Assembly: GCF_024347535.1 (NCBI RefSeq)
Contig: NZ_AP025498.1
Span: forward strand, 620,001-684,000
From: Vibrio kanaloae
GTDB lineage: Bacteria; Pseudomonadota; Gammaproteobacteria; Enterobacterales; Vibrionaceae
Reading direction: 5' to 3'
DNA: 64,000 bases
The notes beneath the pieces are model-generated. The model had not been told where the DNA came from. It was given only the letters and a program-made list of their open reading frames with translations, and made no database searches. This document shows positions 29,724 through 39,484 of the stretch, piece after piece. Position numbers and translations under genes: made by a program. Position 1 is the stretch's first letter. Each line of letters starts with the position of its first letter.

Positions 29724-29782
29724 AGCGTTAACGATTAATCAAGAGCGTTAGCGACTAATCAAAGTGTTAGCGATTAATCAAA
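29724..29782. repeat. Three tandem 19-20 bp repeats over the aceA stop codon
   Basis: Units AGCGTTAACGATTAATCAAG, AGCGTTAGCGACTAATCAA and AGTGTTAGCGATTAATCAAA stand head to tail. The unit nearest the gene contains the end of aceA (Phe-Asp-stop on the minus strand), so the stop region has been triplicated downstream. Confidence 0.75.
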
Positions 29783-31372
29783 TTGGTTCGATGTATTCGC
29801 TTCACCCGCTGCTTTTAGTGCATTTTCGCCAGCAAAGTATTCTTTGTGGTCGTCACCCATATCTGAACCAGACATGTTTTGGTGTTTAACACATGCGATG
29901 CCTTGGCGGATTTCTTTACGCTGAACATTCGCAACATAACCCAACATGCCTTGGTCGCCGAAGTACTCTTTCGCAAGGTTGTCAGTAGACAGCGCTGCAG
30001 TGTGGTAAGTCGGTAGAGTAATCAAGTGGTGGAAAATACCCGCTTCACGTGATGCGTCCGCTTGGAATGTACGAATCTTGTCGTCAGCACTTGCAGACAG
30101 TTCAGTTTCGTCGTATTCCGCGCTCATTAGATTCGCACGATCGTAAGCTGATACATCTTTACCTTCAGCAACCAATGCATCGTAAGCTTGCTGACGGAAG
30201 TTTAGCGTCCAGTTGAATGATGGAGAGTTGTTGTAAACCAGTTTCGCGTTAGGGTGAACTTCGCGAACGCCGTCCATCATCTCTTTGATTTGACCGATGT
30301 GTGGTTTCTCAGTTTCAATCCAAAGTAGGTCAGCACCTGCGTTGATTGCTTCGATACAGTCAAATACACAGCGGTCTTCACCAGTACCTTGGCGGAATTG
30401 GTATAAGCCTGAAGGTAGACGCTTAGGTCGAACTAGCTTGCCGTCACGGTTGAAGCAAACATCACCTTCAGCCATATCAGCAACATCAACCTCTTCAACA
30501 TCTAGGTATGAGTTGTAGATGTCACCTTGGTCGCCAGGCTCTTTCACTACAGCGATTTCTTTTGTTAGACCAGCACCTTGTGAATCGGTACGAGCAACAA
30601 TGATGCCGTTATCGATGCCTAATTCAAGGAATGCGTAACGAAGTGCGCGAAGTTTTGCGTGGAAGTCAGCGTGTGGCACCGTTACTTTACCGTCTTGGTG
30701 ACCACATTGCTTCTCATCGGCAACTTGGTTTTCAATTTGTAGACAGCAAGCGCCCGCTTCAATCATCTGTTTAGCCATTAGGTATGTTGCTTCCGCATTA
30801 CCGAAACCCGCATCGATATCTGCGATGATTGGCACCACGTGTGTTACGTGATTGTCGATTTTGTCTTGGATAAGGTCTTGTTGGTTAACGTCGCCCGCTT
30901 CACGTGCAGCGTCTAGCTCACGGAATAAACCACCCAGTTCACGAGCATCAGCTTGGCGCAGGAATGTGTATAGTTCTTCTACTAGGCCTGCAACTGATGT
31001 TTTCTCATGCATCGATTGGTCTGGAAGTGGACCGAAGTCTGAGCGAAGTGCCGCAACCATCCAACCTGAAAGGTAAAGGTAGCGGCGATCTGTCTTGCCA
31101 TCAAAGTGCTTCTTAATAGAAATCAGCTTTTGTTGACCGATAAAACCATGCCAGCAACCTAAAGACTGAGTGTATTGAGAGCTGTCTTTATCGTAAGCCT
31201 CCATATCCGCACGCATGATATCTGCCGTGTATTGCGCGATATCCAGACCTGTTTTGAATTTGTTTTGAGCTCGCATACGAGCAGCAGATTCAGGGTTAAT
31301 TGCATCCCATGGAGCACCTGCAGCGCTTTTTGCAACTTCAATCTTTTCGATATCTTGTGTAATTTGCGACAT
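29774..31372 (-). CDS. aceA: Isocitrate lyase
   Basis: A 532-residue enzyme of the long isocitrate lyase class, like Pseudomonas AceA and longer than the E. coli enzyme (434). It cleaves isocitrate to glyoxylate and succinate. The metal-binding stretch is PIIADIDAGFGNAEATYLMA. The catalytic Cys is in EKQCGHQDGK near residue 220, where most family members have K-K/R-C-G-H; here the residue before Cys is Gln. It is divergent from a LysR regulator, with malate synthase beyond, making a glyoxylate shunt locus. Its stop codon lies in a tandem repeat. Confidence 0.95.
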   Translation of the reverse strand: MSQITQDIEKIEVAKSAAGAPWDAINPESAARMRAQNKFKTGLDIAQYTADIMRADMEAYDKDSSQYTQSLGCWHGFIGQQKLISIKKHFDGKTDRRYLYLSGWMVAALRSDFGPLPDQSMHEKTSVAGLVEELYTFLRQADARELGGLFRELDAAREAGDVNQQDLIQDKIDNHVTHVVPIIADIDAGFGNAEATYLMAKQMIEAGACCLQIENQVADEKQCGHQDGKVTVPHADFHAKLRALRYAFLELGIDNGIIVARTDSQGAGLTKEIAVVKEPGDQGDIYNSYLDVEEVDVADMAEGDVCFNRDGKLVRPKRLPSGLYQFRQGTGEDRCVFDCIEAINAGADLLWIETEKPHIGQIKEMMDGVREVHPNAKLVYNNSPSFNWTLNFRQQAYDALVAEGKDVSAYDRANLMSAEYDETELSASADDKIRTFQADASREAGIFHHLITLPTYHTAALSTDNLAKEYFGDQGMLGYVANVQRKEIRQGIACVKHQNMSGSDMGDDHKEYFAGENALKAAGEANTSNQFD

Positions 31373-31502
31373 AACTATTCCTTAGTTTCACGTGGGGTAT
31401 GGTTGCCAAATTGGCTTGGATTAAAACTTTGCTATGGACAAAGAATAACCACGCATGTGATAATTTTGTTAATTTATAGTTATTATATTCGGTATTTTTC
31501 TT

Positions 31503-32456
31503 ATGAATATTGCTCGTATAGACCTTAATTTGCTTGTGTATTTAGACATGTTGCTACGTGAAAGAAACGTTACACGAGCGGCAAATCAATTGGGAATAAC
31601 TCAACCAGCCATGAGTAATGGCCTTCGTCGATTACGTGATCTGTTTGAAGACCCACTGTTGGTGAGAACCAGTGAAGGAATGGTTCCTACCGAGCGAGCG
31701 CAAAAGTTGCAGCCGCTGGTTCGCAACATCTTGGCGAATGTAGAAAAGACGCTACAGCCCACCACTGAGTTTAGGGCTGAAGATAGCGAACGTGTGTTCC
31801 GTATCATGGCGAGTGATTATGCTGAATCAACCCTTATTCAGCCGCTATTAAAAAAACTGAGTGAGATAGCGCCGAAAATACGACTGGATATAATGACGCC
31901 AAGTGATGTGAGCTATCAGGATGTAGAACAAGGTACTGTTGATATTATCATCAACCGTTTTGATGATATTCCACAGTCCTTCCATCAGATGAGCCTTTGG
32001 CACGACGGGTTTTCTTGCCTATTTAGCTGTGACAATCCAATAGCCGACAACTTTGATATTTTATCTTATTTAAAGGCGCAACACATTTGGGTAAGTAAGA
32101 CGGGTATGGGAACTGGAGTCGGGATCAATCCAAGTGAAGCGCAAAAGCTCGGTTGGATAGATGAAGCATTAATGCGCATTGGTAAAACCCGCAATATCAC
32201 GGTGTTTACCCGACATTATCTATCTGCGATTCTCTTTGCTCAGCAGAAAAACCTTATCCTTACTATTCCAACTAAAGCCGCGCAATTACAGCGCAACAAT
32301 CCTAATTTATTAATCAAACCAGCCCCATTTGCGATTGAACCTTTCGAGGTGAAAATGGCGTGGAGCCCATTGTTACAAACCAATCCAGACCACCAGTGGA
32401 TGCGTCGCTTGATTAAAAGTGTCGCCAATGAAATAGAAAGCGGTGTGACGGAGTAA
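31503..32456 (+). CDS. LysR-family transcriptional regulator
   Basis: A 317-residue LysR protein. The N-terminal winged HTH reads LRERNVTRAANQLGITQPAM then SNGLRRLRDLFEDPLLVRT (residues about 17-57). A C-terminal periplasmic-binding-like effector domain follows (about 90-310). It lies between aceA (divergent, 130 bases) and glcB (same strand, 155 bases), so it probably senses a C2-pathway metabolite and controls the glyoxylate shunt; this is inferred from position. Confidence 0.92.
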   Translation: MNIARIDLNLLVYLDMLLRERNVTRAANQLGITQPAMSNGLRRLRDLFEDPLLVRTSEGMVPTERAQKLQPLVRNILANVEKTLQPTTEFRAEDSERVFRIMASDYAESTLIQPLLKKLSEIAPKIRLDIMTPSDVSYQDVEQGTVDIIINRFDDIPQSFHQMSLWHDGFSCLFSCDNPIADNFDILSYLKAQHIWVSKTGMGTGVGINPSEAQKLGWIDEALMRIGKTRNITVFTRHYLSAILFAQQKNLILTIPTKAAQLQRNNPNLLIKPAPFAIEPFEVKMAWSPLLQTNPDHQWMRRLIKSVANEIESGVTE

Positions 32457-32611
32457 CATAGTTTGCAGGGTATTTTTTATATGAATATTCAGTATAACAG
32501 GCATAAATTAGCTAAATTTACACCTGTTAAGTAAGTTTAAACTAGTTATTTAAATTTAAGTCAGTTAAGTAAATATATTGAGTAGTCATCAGTTAGCTTG
32601 AGAGAGATTTT

Positions 32612-34795
32612 ATGAGCAGTCGTATTCAACAGGGAAGCTTGAACATTGATAGCACCCTCTACCAATTAATTAATGAGCAGGTCATTCCTGGAACAGGCAT
32701 TATCGCTGAAGACTTTTGGCAATCTTTTGCAGCGATCCTTAAAGATCTGGCACCAAAAAATCGTGCTTTGCTTATCAAGCGTGAAGATCTTCAACATCAG
32801 ATTGATGCTTGGCACCAAGAGCGTGCTGGTCAAACACTCGACGCAGCAGAGTACAAACAGTTCTTGCAGCAGATTGGCTACCTAGTGCCGGAAGGTGAAG
32901 ACTTTCAAGTAACCACCGCAAGCGTTGAGCCTGAAATTGCGACACAAGCAGGCCCACAGCTTGTGGTGCCTATCATGAACGCGCGATTTGCACTTAACGC
33001 AGCAAACGCGCGCTGGGGCAGTTTATACGATGCGCTCTACGGCACAGATGTCATCAGTGAAAGCGATGGTGCAGAGAAAGGTGGCAGCTTTAACCCTGTT
33101 CGTGGCGCTAAAGTAGTGAGCTATGCTCGCGGCTTCCTTGATGACGCCGCACCGTTGAATGGTGTTTCTCATAAAGACGTGACCAAATACAGCATCAGTA
33201 ATGTGAGTATTGGTAACACGCTGACAGCAACGTTAGATAACGGCGAAGAAGTCACTCTCATTGATCGCAACCAGTTTATTGGTTATCAAGGAGACGCAAG
33301 CGCGCCTTCTTGCATTCTGCTGAAGCACAATAATCTCCATATCGAAATTCAGATCGATCCGAGTGCGCCAATTGGCAGCGTTGATGTGGCTGGAATTAAA
33401 GATGTGTTGGTGGAATCGGCTCTCACCACCATTATGGATTGCGAAGACTCTGTCGCTGCGGTTGATGGTGAAGACAAAGCACTGGCTTACCGTAACTGGT
33501 TAGGTTTAATGAAAGGTGATTTACAAGAGTCGCTTGAGAAAAACGGCAAAACTATCGTTCGTAACCTCAACCCAGATCGTCAGTATACCAGCGTGACGGG
33601 TGGCGAGATCTCGCTGAAAGGCCGTAGCATGTTGTTCATTCGCAATGTGGGCCACCTAATGACCAACCCTGCGATTATTGATGCGGAAGGTAATGAAGTG
33701 CCTGAAGGCATTATGGATGGCATGGTGACATCGCTCATCGCAATGCACGATTTAAAGGGTAATAGCCCGTATCAAAACTCAACCGCGAACAGCATTAATA
33801 TTGTAAAACCTAAGATGCACGGCCCTGAAGAAGTGGCTTTCACCAATGAGTTGTTTGGTCGAATTGAAGATGCATTAGGTTTAGATCGCTTTACGATTAA
33901 AGTCGGCATTATGGACGAAGAGCGTCGTACCTCTGTGAACTTGAAAGAGTGTATTCGCGCAGCCAAAGATCGTGTCGTGTTCATCAACACAGGTTTCCTA
34001 GACCGAACGGGTGATGAAATCCACACCAGTATGGAAGCAGGACCATTCGCTCCGAAAACACAACTGAAAACCATGACTTGGATTGGCGCATACGAAGATC
34101 AAAATGTTGATCTTGGCTTAGCTTGTGGCCTGCAAGGTAAAGCTCAAATCGGTAAAGGTATGTGGCCAGAGCCAGATAATATGGCGAAGATGATGGACGC
34201 GAAAATCGGACATCCACAAGCGGGCGCGAATACGGCTTGGGTACCATCGCCAACGGCTGCGACTTTGCATGCTTTGCACTATCACAAAGTGAGCGTACCA
34301 AGCCGCCAGAAAGAGCTTAGTGAGCGAGTGAGAGCCAATGTAGACGATATTTTGACTATTCCGCTACTAGGCAATCAAAAGCTGACCGCGAAAGATATCC
34401 AAAATGAATTGGACAACAATACGCAAGGTATTCTTGGTTACGTAGTTCGTTGGATTGACCAAGGAGTAGGTTGTTCGAAAGTGCCAGATATTAACGATGT
34501 AGGGCTAATGGAAGACCGAGCGACGCTGCGTATTTCAAGCCAACACATCGCTAACTGGTTACGCCATGGTATTTGCGATGAAGTCCAAGTAATGAAAACC
34601 ATGAAACGTATGGCGGCCGTCGTTGACGAGCAAAATGCAGGCGATCCGAGTTACCGCAATATGGCACCAGATTTTGAAAACAGCATTGCTTTCTCAGCAG
34701 CTTGCCAGTTGGTATTTGAAGGTTGTGCTCAGCCAAGTGGTTACACCGAGCCTGTATTGCATGCTATGCGACTGAAGTTAAAAGCACTTGCATAA
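32612..34795 (+). CDS. glcB: Malate synthase G
   Basis: A 727-residue malate synthase of the G type (E. coli GlcB 723), which condenses glyoxylate and acetyl-CoA to malate. Visible signatures are [52 protein letters not shown] and [20 protein letters not shown]. The start has GAGAGATTTT upstream. It completes the shunt with aceA and is followed by a strong terminator. Residues about 174-282 are the part matched by the stand-alone protein at 52089. Confidence 0.96.
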   Translation: MSSRIQQGSLNIDSTLYQLINEQVIPGTGIIAEDFWQSFAAILKDLAPKNRALLIKREDLQHQIDAWHQERAGQTLDAAEYKQFLQQIGYLVPEGEDFQVTTASVEPEIATQAGPQLVVPIMNARFALNAANARWGSLYDALYGTDVISESDGAEKGGSFNPVRGAKVVSYARGFLDDAAPLNGVSHKDVTKYSISNVSIGNTLTATLDNGEEVTLIDRNQFIGYQGDASAPSCILLKHNNLHIEIQIDPSAPIGSVDVAGIKDVLVESALTTIMDCEDSVAAVDGEDKALAYRNWLGLMKGDLQESLEKNGKTIVRNLNPDRQYTSVTGGEISLKGRSMLFIRNVGHLMTNPAIIDAEGNEVPEGIMDGMVTSLIAMHDLKGNSPYQNSTANSINIVKPKMHGPEEVAFTNELFGRIEDALGLDRFTIKVGIMDEERRTSVNLKECIRAAKDRVVFINTGFLDRTGDEIHTSMEAGPFAPKTQLKTMTWIGAYEDQNVDLGLACGLQGKAQIGKGMWPEPDNMAKMMDAKIGHPQAGANTAWVPSPTAATLHALHYHKVSVPSRQKELSERVRANVDDILTIPLLGNQKLTAKDIQNELDNNTQGILGYVVRWIDQGVGCSKVPDINDVGLMEDRATLRISSQHIANWLRHGICDEVQVMKTMKRMAAVVDEQNAGDPSYRNMAPDFENSIAFSAACQLVFEGCAQPSGYTEPVLHAMRLKLKALA

Positions 34796-34935
34796 AACAA
34801 GGCTGCTAAATTGTTAGATAGCTAGAAAACAAAATAGCAAAGCAACGTAACCGTGTTACAGAATAACTAAATAACAACGTCACTTAATAATAAAACCACT
34901 AAGAAAAGAAACATCCATTTAAACCGAGCCCAAGG

Positions 34936-34965
34936 TGCCGCGCTTTATAGCGCGGCTTTTTTTTT
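34936..34965 (+). terminator. Terminator of glcB
   Basis: A perfect stem GCCGCGC / GCGCGGC with a short loop, followed by ten T residues. It lies about 140 bases after glcB. Confidence 0.9.
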
Positions 34966-35033
34966 GAGTGTTCACGGGGAATGGAAAGGGAAGAAAAGAA
35001 CTGACTTAGTGATGAAACGTATTACTACTAACC

Positions 35034-36461
35034 TCATTTTCCACCAAAGCATAGATACTTAATATCCATGTACTCGTCGATGCCTTCTTTAGCGCCTTCG
35101 CGGCCAATACCTGACTGCTTAACCCCACCGAAAGGTGCAACCTCTGTTGAGATGAGGCCGTCATTAATGCCAACCATACCGTATTCAAGTGCTTCTGCTA
35201 CCTTCCACACACGGTGGATATTCTGGCTGTAGAAGTAAGACGCTAAACCATAGATCGTATCGTTCGCCATTTCGATCAGCTCTTCATCGCTATCGAACTT
35301 CATAACAGGAGCGACAGGGCCAAAAATCTCTTGTTGAACGATGTCCATGTCGTGCTTCACGTCTTTAAGAATGACAGGTTGAATGAACAAGCCCGCAAGC
35401 TCTTGCGTTGGGGTTACAGGCTGGGCACCTTGTTCAATGGCGCGGTCAATCAAACCTTGGATGTTCTGTTTCGCTCTTTCACTGATCACAGGGCCAATGT
35501 TGATGCCTTCGTCTAAGCCGTTGCCAATTTTGAGTTGCTGCACCGCTTGGTCGAATTTAGCCACAAACTCATCGTGTACTTTGCTGTGAATATAGAATCG
35601 ATTAGCACAAACACAGGTTTGGCCTGCATTACGGAATTTCGAAGCCATTGCGCCTTGAACCGCAGCATCGATATCGGCATCGTCAAACACAATAAACGGA
35701 GCATTACCGCCAAGCTCCATCGAGGTGCGTTTGATTCCTTTTGCAGCTTGAGCCATTAAGATACTGCCGACACGGGTAGAGCCTGTAAAAGAGATCTTTT
35801 TGATCAATGGGTGTGAGGTGAATAGCTCGCCAATCTGTTCTGGGCTGTCACCCAATACAACTTGAAGCAGATTTTTAGGAATACCCGCTTGGTAGGCCAG
35901 TTCAACAACAGCAAATGCTGAAAGTGGCGTTTCGTCAGAAGGCTTAACAATAAAACTACAGCCAGCCGCCAGTGCAGGCGCGGCTTTACGTGTGATCATC
36001 GCTATCGGGAAATTCCACGGTGTGATGGCACACGCCACTCCGATCGGCTGCTTGATCGTCACTAAGTGTTTTCCTGCGACTGTGCTTGGAATTGAATCAC
36101 CATAGGTACGCTTTGCTTCTTCAGCGAACCATTCGATAAAGCTTGCACCATAAACCACTTCGCCCGTTGCTTCTTCCAACGGCTTGCCTTGTTCGATCGT
36201 CATTAAGTGAGCAAGGTCGTCCTTGTTTTCAAGGATCAGTTGATGCCAAGCTTTCAGTATCGCAGCGCGAGATTTAGCCGGAATTTTTGCCCACTCTTTC
36301 TGTGCAATATGAGATCGCTCGATAGCTCTGTCTAATTCTGTCTCAGATGATATAGGAGCATGTCCAATAAGCTCACCCGTTGCTGGGTTGGTTACTGCTA
36401 CTGCTTTATCCGCTTCAGTCACCATAAAAGAGAGTAAGCGCTGGTTATTAATTTCTAGCAT
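35034..36461 (-). CDS. gabD: GabD-like NAD(P)-dependent aldehyde dehydrogenase
   Basis: A 475-residue aldehyde dehydrogenase, close to succinate-semialdehyde dehydrogenases (E. coli GabD 482). Motifs: ACAITPWNFPIAMITRK (cofactor), FTGSTRVG, the catalytic Glu in SMELGGNAPFIVFDDAD and the catalytic Cys in FRNAGQTCVCANR. The C-terminus EVAPFGGVKQSGIGREGA is typical. It is probably co-transcribed with the IclR gene 93 bases upstream. Because it adjoins a taurine gene cluster, it could instead be a sulfoacetaldehyde dehydrogenase (SafD type), which also belongs to this subfamily. The sequence does not decide between these. Confidence 0.85.
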   Translation of the reverse strand: MLEINNQRLLSFMVTEADKAVAVTNPATGELIGHAPISSETELDRAIERSHIAQKEWAKIPAKSRAAILKAWHQLILENKDDLAHLMTIEQGKPLEEATGEVVYGASFIEWFAEEAKRTYGDSIPSTVAGKHLVTIKQPIGVACAITPWNFPIAMITRKAAPALAAGCSFIVKPSDETPLSAFAVVELAYQAGIPKNLLQVVLGDSPEQIGELFTSHPLIKKISFTGSTRVGSILMAQAAKGIKRTSMELGGNAPFIVFDDADIDAAVQGAMASKFRNAGQTCVCANRFYIHSKVHDEFVAKFDQAVQQLKIGNGLDEGINIGPVISERAKQNIQGLIDRAIEQGAQPVTPTQELAGLFIQPVILKDVKHDMDIVQQEIFGPVAPVMKFDSDEELIEMANDTIYGLASYFYSQNIHRVWKVAEALEYGMVGINDGLISTEVAPFGGVKQSGIGREGAKEGIDEYMDIKYLCFGGK

Positions 36462-36554
36462 GTGATTCCTTCTTGATGATTACTAACACGTATTGATGCG
36501 GTTATTGAGTTGATGTCTATGGCAGTGCTGATGATTCGTTTTAGCCTACCAATG

Positions 36555-37388
36555 TTATTCTTGCGCCCAGTTGTCTGCTTCTATCTTCGCCAATGCTTTC
36601 GCGGCTTTTTGAAGAGCAGGTAGGAACTTGATCGCTTCGTCTGGTTTCACTCGAATCACTGGTGCTTGGATTGCCAAACCGAGATTGGATTGACCGGTTG
36701 GTGATGGAATGAGTACTGCGATACACACCAAACCCGGTAGAAACTCTTCGTCATCAATCGCAAAGCCTTGGATCTTAGCTTGTTCGATGTCTTGCTCTAA
36801 CACTGAGTAGTCGGTGATGGTTTTCACTGTGTACTGAGTCAGTGGCACGTTTTCGATCAGTCTTCTGCGTTGTGATTTCGACATGTGAGCCAAAAACAAT
36901 TTGCCTGTCGCTGAGCAGTGCACAGGAACGCGAGAGCCAGGTTGCAAATGGAAGCGAAGTGGCGCTTCGGTTTCTGCGCGGTCAAGGTAGATGATCTCAC
37001 CGCTTGATAGTGCGGTTAGGTTGCAGCTCTCTCCTACTTCTGCTCGAAGGTTTTCAAGAATCGTGCGCCTCGCGCTGTGCATGGTGCTGTTGAACAGTAA
37101 GTTTTCAGCCAACTTTCTGAGTCGAATGCCAGAGCTGTAATGCTTTTCATCACCGTCTCTTTGAATGATGCCTGCGGATTCTAATTGTTGCAGCATGCGG
37201 TGTAGGGTGGGTTTCGGTAGTCCTGTTTCTTCGACGAGCCCTTGAAGAGAAATAAACTCGTCTTTTTGCGCTATCACCTCTAATAGTGCAAAAAGTCGGA
37301 GAGTGGGCGTATCTCCTTGAACTTGTGGTGTTTCTGTTTGCATACAGTGATTCATCCTTGCGATATGTCTATGTGTAAGAGTGTACAT
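36555..37388 (-). CDS. IclR-family transcriptional regulator
   Basis: Up to 277 residues; ATGs at 37388, 37355 and 37343 are all possible starts. The N-terminal winged HTH covers roughly 25-85 (LFALLEVIAQKDEFISLQGL, then EETGLPKPTLHRMLQQLESA). The C-terminal IclR effector domain includes GSRVPVHCSATGKLFLAHMS and DDEEFLPGLVCIAVLI. It stands between the aldehyde dehydrogenase (same strand) and pta (divergent), so it is a good candidate for the regulator of the sulfonate genes. Its effector is unknown. Confidence 0.9.
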   Translation of the reverse strand: MYTLTHRHIARMNHCMQTETPQVQGDTPTLRLFALLEVIAQKDEFISLQGLVEETGLPKPTLHRMLQQLESAGIIQRDGDEKHYSSGIRLRKLAENLLFNSTMHSARRTILENLRAEVGESCNLTALSSGEIIYLDRAETEAPLRFHLQPGSRVPVHCSATGKLFLAHMSKSQRRRLIENVPLTQYTVKTITDYSVLEQDIEQAKIQGFAIDDEEFLPGLVCIAVLIPSPTGQSNLGLAIQAPVIRVKPDEAIKFLPALQKAAKALAKIEADNWAQE

Positions 37389-37497
37389 ATCAAATCAATA
37401 TTCTTCAATTATCTGAATAAAATTTGACCTTTTTTATTATTTAAATAATATAAATACAAATTATGGAACAATTAATCTCAATAAGTGGAATTTTAAA

Positions 37498-38580
37498 ATG
37501 AAAGCAATTGAACGGATTATTGATAAGGCGCACTTAGATCGTAAGCGTGTGGTTTTGAGTGAAGCTGAAGACCCTCGTGTACTCAAAGCGGCACGATTAG
37601 CGATAGATAAACAGCTCGCTTATATCACGCTGGTGGGCGACGAAAAGGCGGTTATCGAAGCCGCTCAGCTGCATTATATTAACCTTGCGGGCATTCATAT
37701 TGTTTCACCACAAACATCAGCACTTAAAGCCGTGTTGGCTGAACGGCTCTATGAGTTAAGAAAAGCCAAAGGCATGACTTATGAAGATGCATTGGAGAAG
37801 GCCACAGACCCACTGATTTTTGCCAACTTGATGGTAAGGGAAGGACTGGTTGACGGCACGGTTAATGGAGCGGTTTATACCACATCAGATGTGGTGCGAG
37901 CCGCGCTGCAGATCATTGGGCCTGCACCAGACAGTGAATTGGTCTCGAGCTTTTTTCTGATGATGTTGTGTGAACCTTTCCATAATCTTAAAGGTGGCAT
38001 GATTTTCAGTGATTGTGGTTTGGTAATTAACCCTAATGAAACTGAACTTGCATCGATTGCAGTGGCGGCATCAAACAGTGCACAAACGCTGTTGATGGAA
38101 GAACCGAAAGTCGCAATGCTCTCCTTTTCGACCAACGGCAGTGCCAAACACGAATCGGTCGATAAGGTTCGTAATGCCGCTCAACTCGTGAAACAACGTT
38201 GTCCCGGTATTGCGGTTGACCAAGATGTTCAGCTTGATGCAGCGATTGTCACCGAAATAGCGGCTAAAAAGTTGCCAGATTCAGAGGTCAAAGGCCAATC
38301 GAACGTGTTGGTATTCCCCAATTTAGAAGCTGGTAATATTGGTTATAAGCTTGCGGAAAGGTTGGGTGGGGCAGTTGCGATTGGTCCGTTGTTGCAAGGG
38401 CTGAATCAGCCTGCCAATGACTTATCCAGAGGGTGCAGCGCCGAAGATATCTTCAATGTAATTGCAGTGACTGCCGTGCAAGCACAACAAGGTAAAACGG
38501 CAAATCCAATGACGGGTGTTGAAGCTGATGCTCAAGAAGCTAAAGAAAGAGAAGAATCAGAATTTGAGTTTAGATACTAA
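37498..38580 (+). CDS. pta: Phosphate acetyltransferase (short form, sulfonate-pathway type)
   Basis: A 360-residue enzyme consisting only of the phosphotransacetylase domain, without the N-terminal regulatory part of E. coli Pta (714). Motifs: VVLSEAEDPRVLKAARLA, DGTVNGAVYTTSDVVRAALQ and NVLVFPNLEAGNIGYKLAER. It turns acetyl phosphate and CoA into acetyl-CoA. Together with xsc it would finish the breakdown of sulfoacetaldehyde; Xsc and a short Pta are commonly encoded together in taurine degraders. It is followed 56 bases later by the TauE-like exporter gene. Confidence 0.92.
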   Translation: MKAIERIIDKAHLDRKRVVLSEAEDPRVLKAARLAIDKQLAYITLVGDEKAVIEAAQLHYINLAGIHIVSPQTSALKAVLAERLYELRKAKGMTYEDALEKATDPLIFANLMVREGLVDGTVNGAVYTTSDVVRAALQIIGPAPDSELVSSFFLMMLCEPFHNLKGGMIFSDCGLVINPNETELASIAVAASNSAQTLLMEEPKVAMLSFSTNGSAKHESVDKVRNAAQLVKQRCPGIAVDQDVQLDAAIVTEIAAKKLPDSEVKGQSNVLVFPNLEAGNIGYKLAERLGGAVAIGPLLQGLNQPANDLSRGCSAEDIFNVIAVTAVQAQQGKTANPMTGVEADAQEAKEREESEFEFRY

Positions 38581-38636
38581 GACTCAATACCTAAAGCTCG
38601 CTACATACTAAGTAAAAAAACTAATTAGGATTACCA

Positions 38637-39401
38637 ATGGAGTTACCTGTTTTACTCGCCATTCTTACCACTATTGCGATAGGTACCTACTTCCAAACGG
38701 TCACGGGTTTTGGCCTCGGTATCATCGTGATTGGTTTAACGGTCAGCCTTAATTTGGTTTCCTTACCAGTTATAGCCGCTGTGGTCAGTATTGTGACCTT
38801 GTTCAATTGCTTGGTTGCGTTGATGGGTAAGCCATTGCTTGGGGAACTCAAGATTTTGGTGGTGTTAGTTATCGGTATTATCCCCGGCGTGTCTATGGGG
38901 GTGTTCTTGCTAGACGAGTTGAGCGATTCGGCCACGAATATTCTCCGAGGACTATTGGGTGCGATGGTGTTATTCGCAGGTTTGAGCTTTATGTTCAAAC
39001 CTAAAACCAGAAAGGACCGTTCGGCAACGGTATCTTTCTTGTTATCTGGTTTTAGTTCTGGGCTCGCGGGTGGGTTATTCGGTATGGCAGGCCCACCGAT
39101 TGTTTACCATCTCTATCGACAACCTTTTACGCTCGATCTGGTGCGAAGCACACTGCTGATGGTGTTCGCGTGTACGTCGATGTCACGTACTGTCAATGTC
39201 TACGCTGCAGGCGACATGGAACCGAGCATACTATGGTTATCAGCGATCGCTGTTCCCTTGGTGGCGCTTGTCACGATGTTTGCTCGACGTTTTCCACCGC
39301 CGTTGTCCAATGATCAACTCAGAAAGTTGGTGTTTATTGTGTTGATGTTGATTGGTGGGTATTTAATGGCTGTCTCTGCATGGTCGTTACTTGCGGCTTA
39401 G
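38637..39401 (+). CDS. tauE: TauE/SafE-family sulfite or sulfonate exporter
   Basis: A 254-residue membrane protein with about eight helices. The start (LLAILTTIAIGTYFQTVTGFGLGII) and the repeat GFSSGLAGGLFGMAGPPIVY are the two GFG/GxxGG signature segments of the TauE/SafE/YfcA family. In taurine pathways such proteins export sulfite (TauE) or sulfoacetate (SafE). It has a ribosome site (TTAGGATTACC) and forms an operon with pta. Sulfite is the likelier cargo here because Xsc releases it; sulfoacetate is possible if the aldehyde dehydrogenase acts on sulfoacetaldehyde. Confidence 0.85.
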   Translation: MELPVLLAILTTIAIGTYFQTVTGFGLGIIVIGLTVSLNLVSLPVIAAVVSIVTLFNCLVALMGKPLLGELKILVVLVIGIIPGVSMGVFLLDELSDSATNILRGLLGAMVLFAGLSFMFKPKTRKDRSATVSFLLSGFSSGLAGGLFGMAGPPIVYHLYRQPFTLDLVRSTLLMVFACTSMSRTVNVYAAGDMEPSILWLSAIAVPLVALVTMFARRFPPPLSNDQLRKLVFIVLMLIGGYLMAVSAWSLLAA

Positions 39402-39484
39402 AACGTTTTCTTTATCAAAGTTATCTTTGAAGGAGGAGGGTTTGATTCCGTTTAATGTTTGATTAAACCCTCCTCACAGACACA

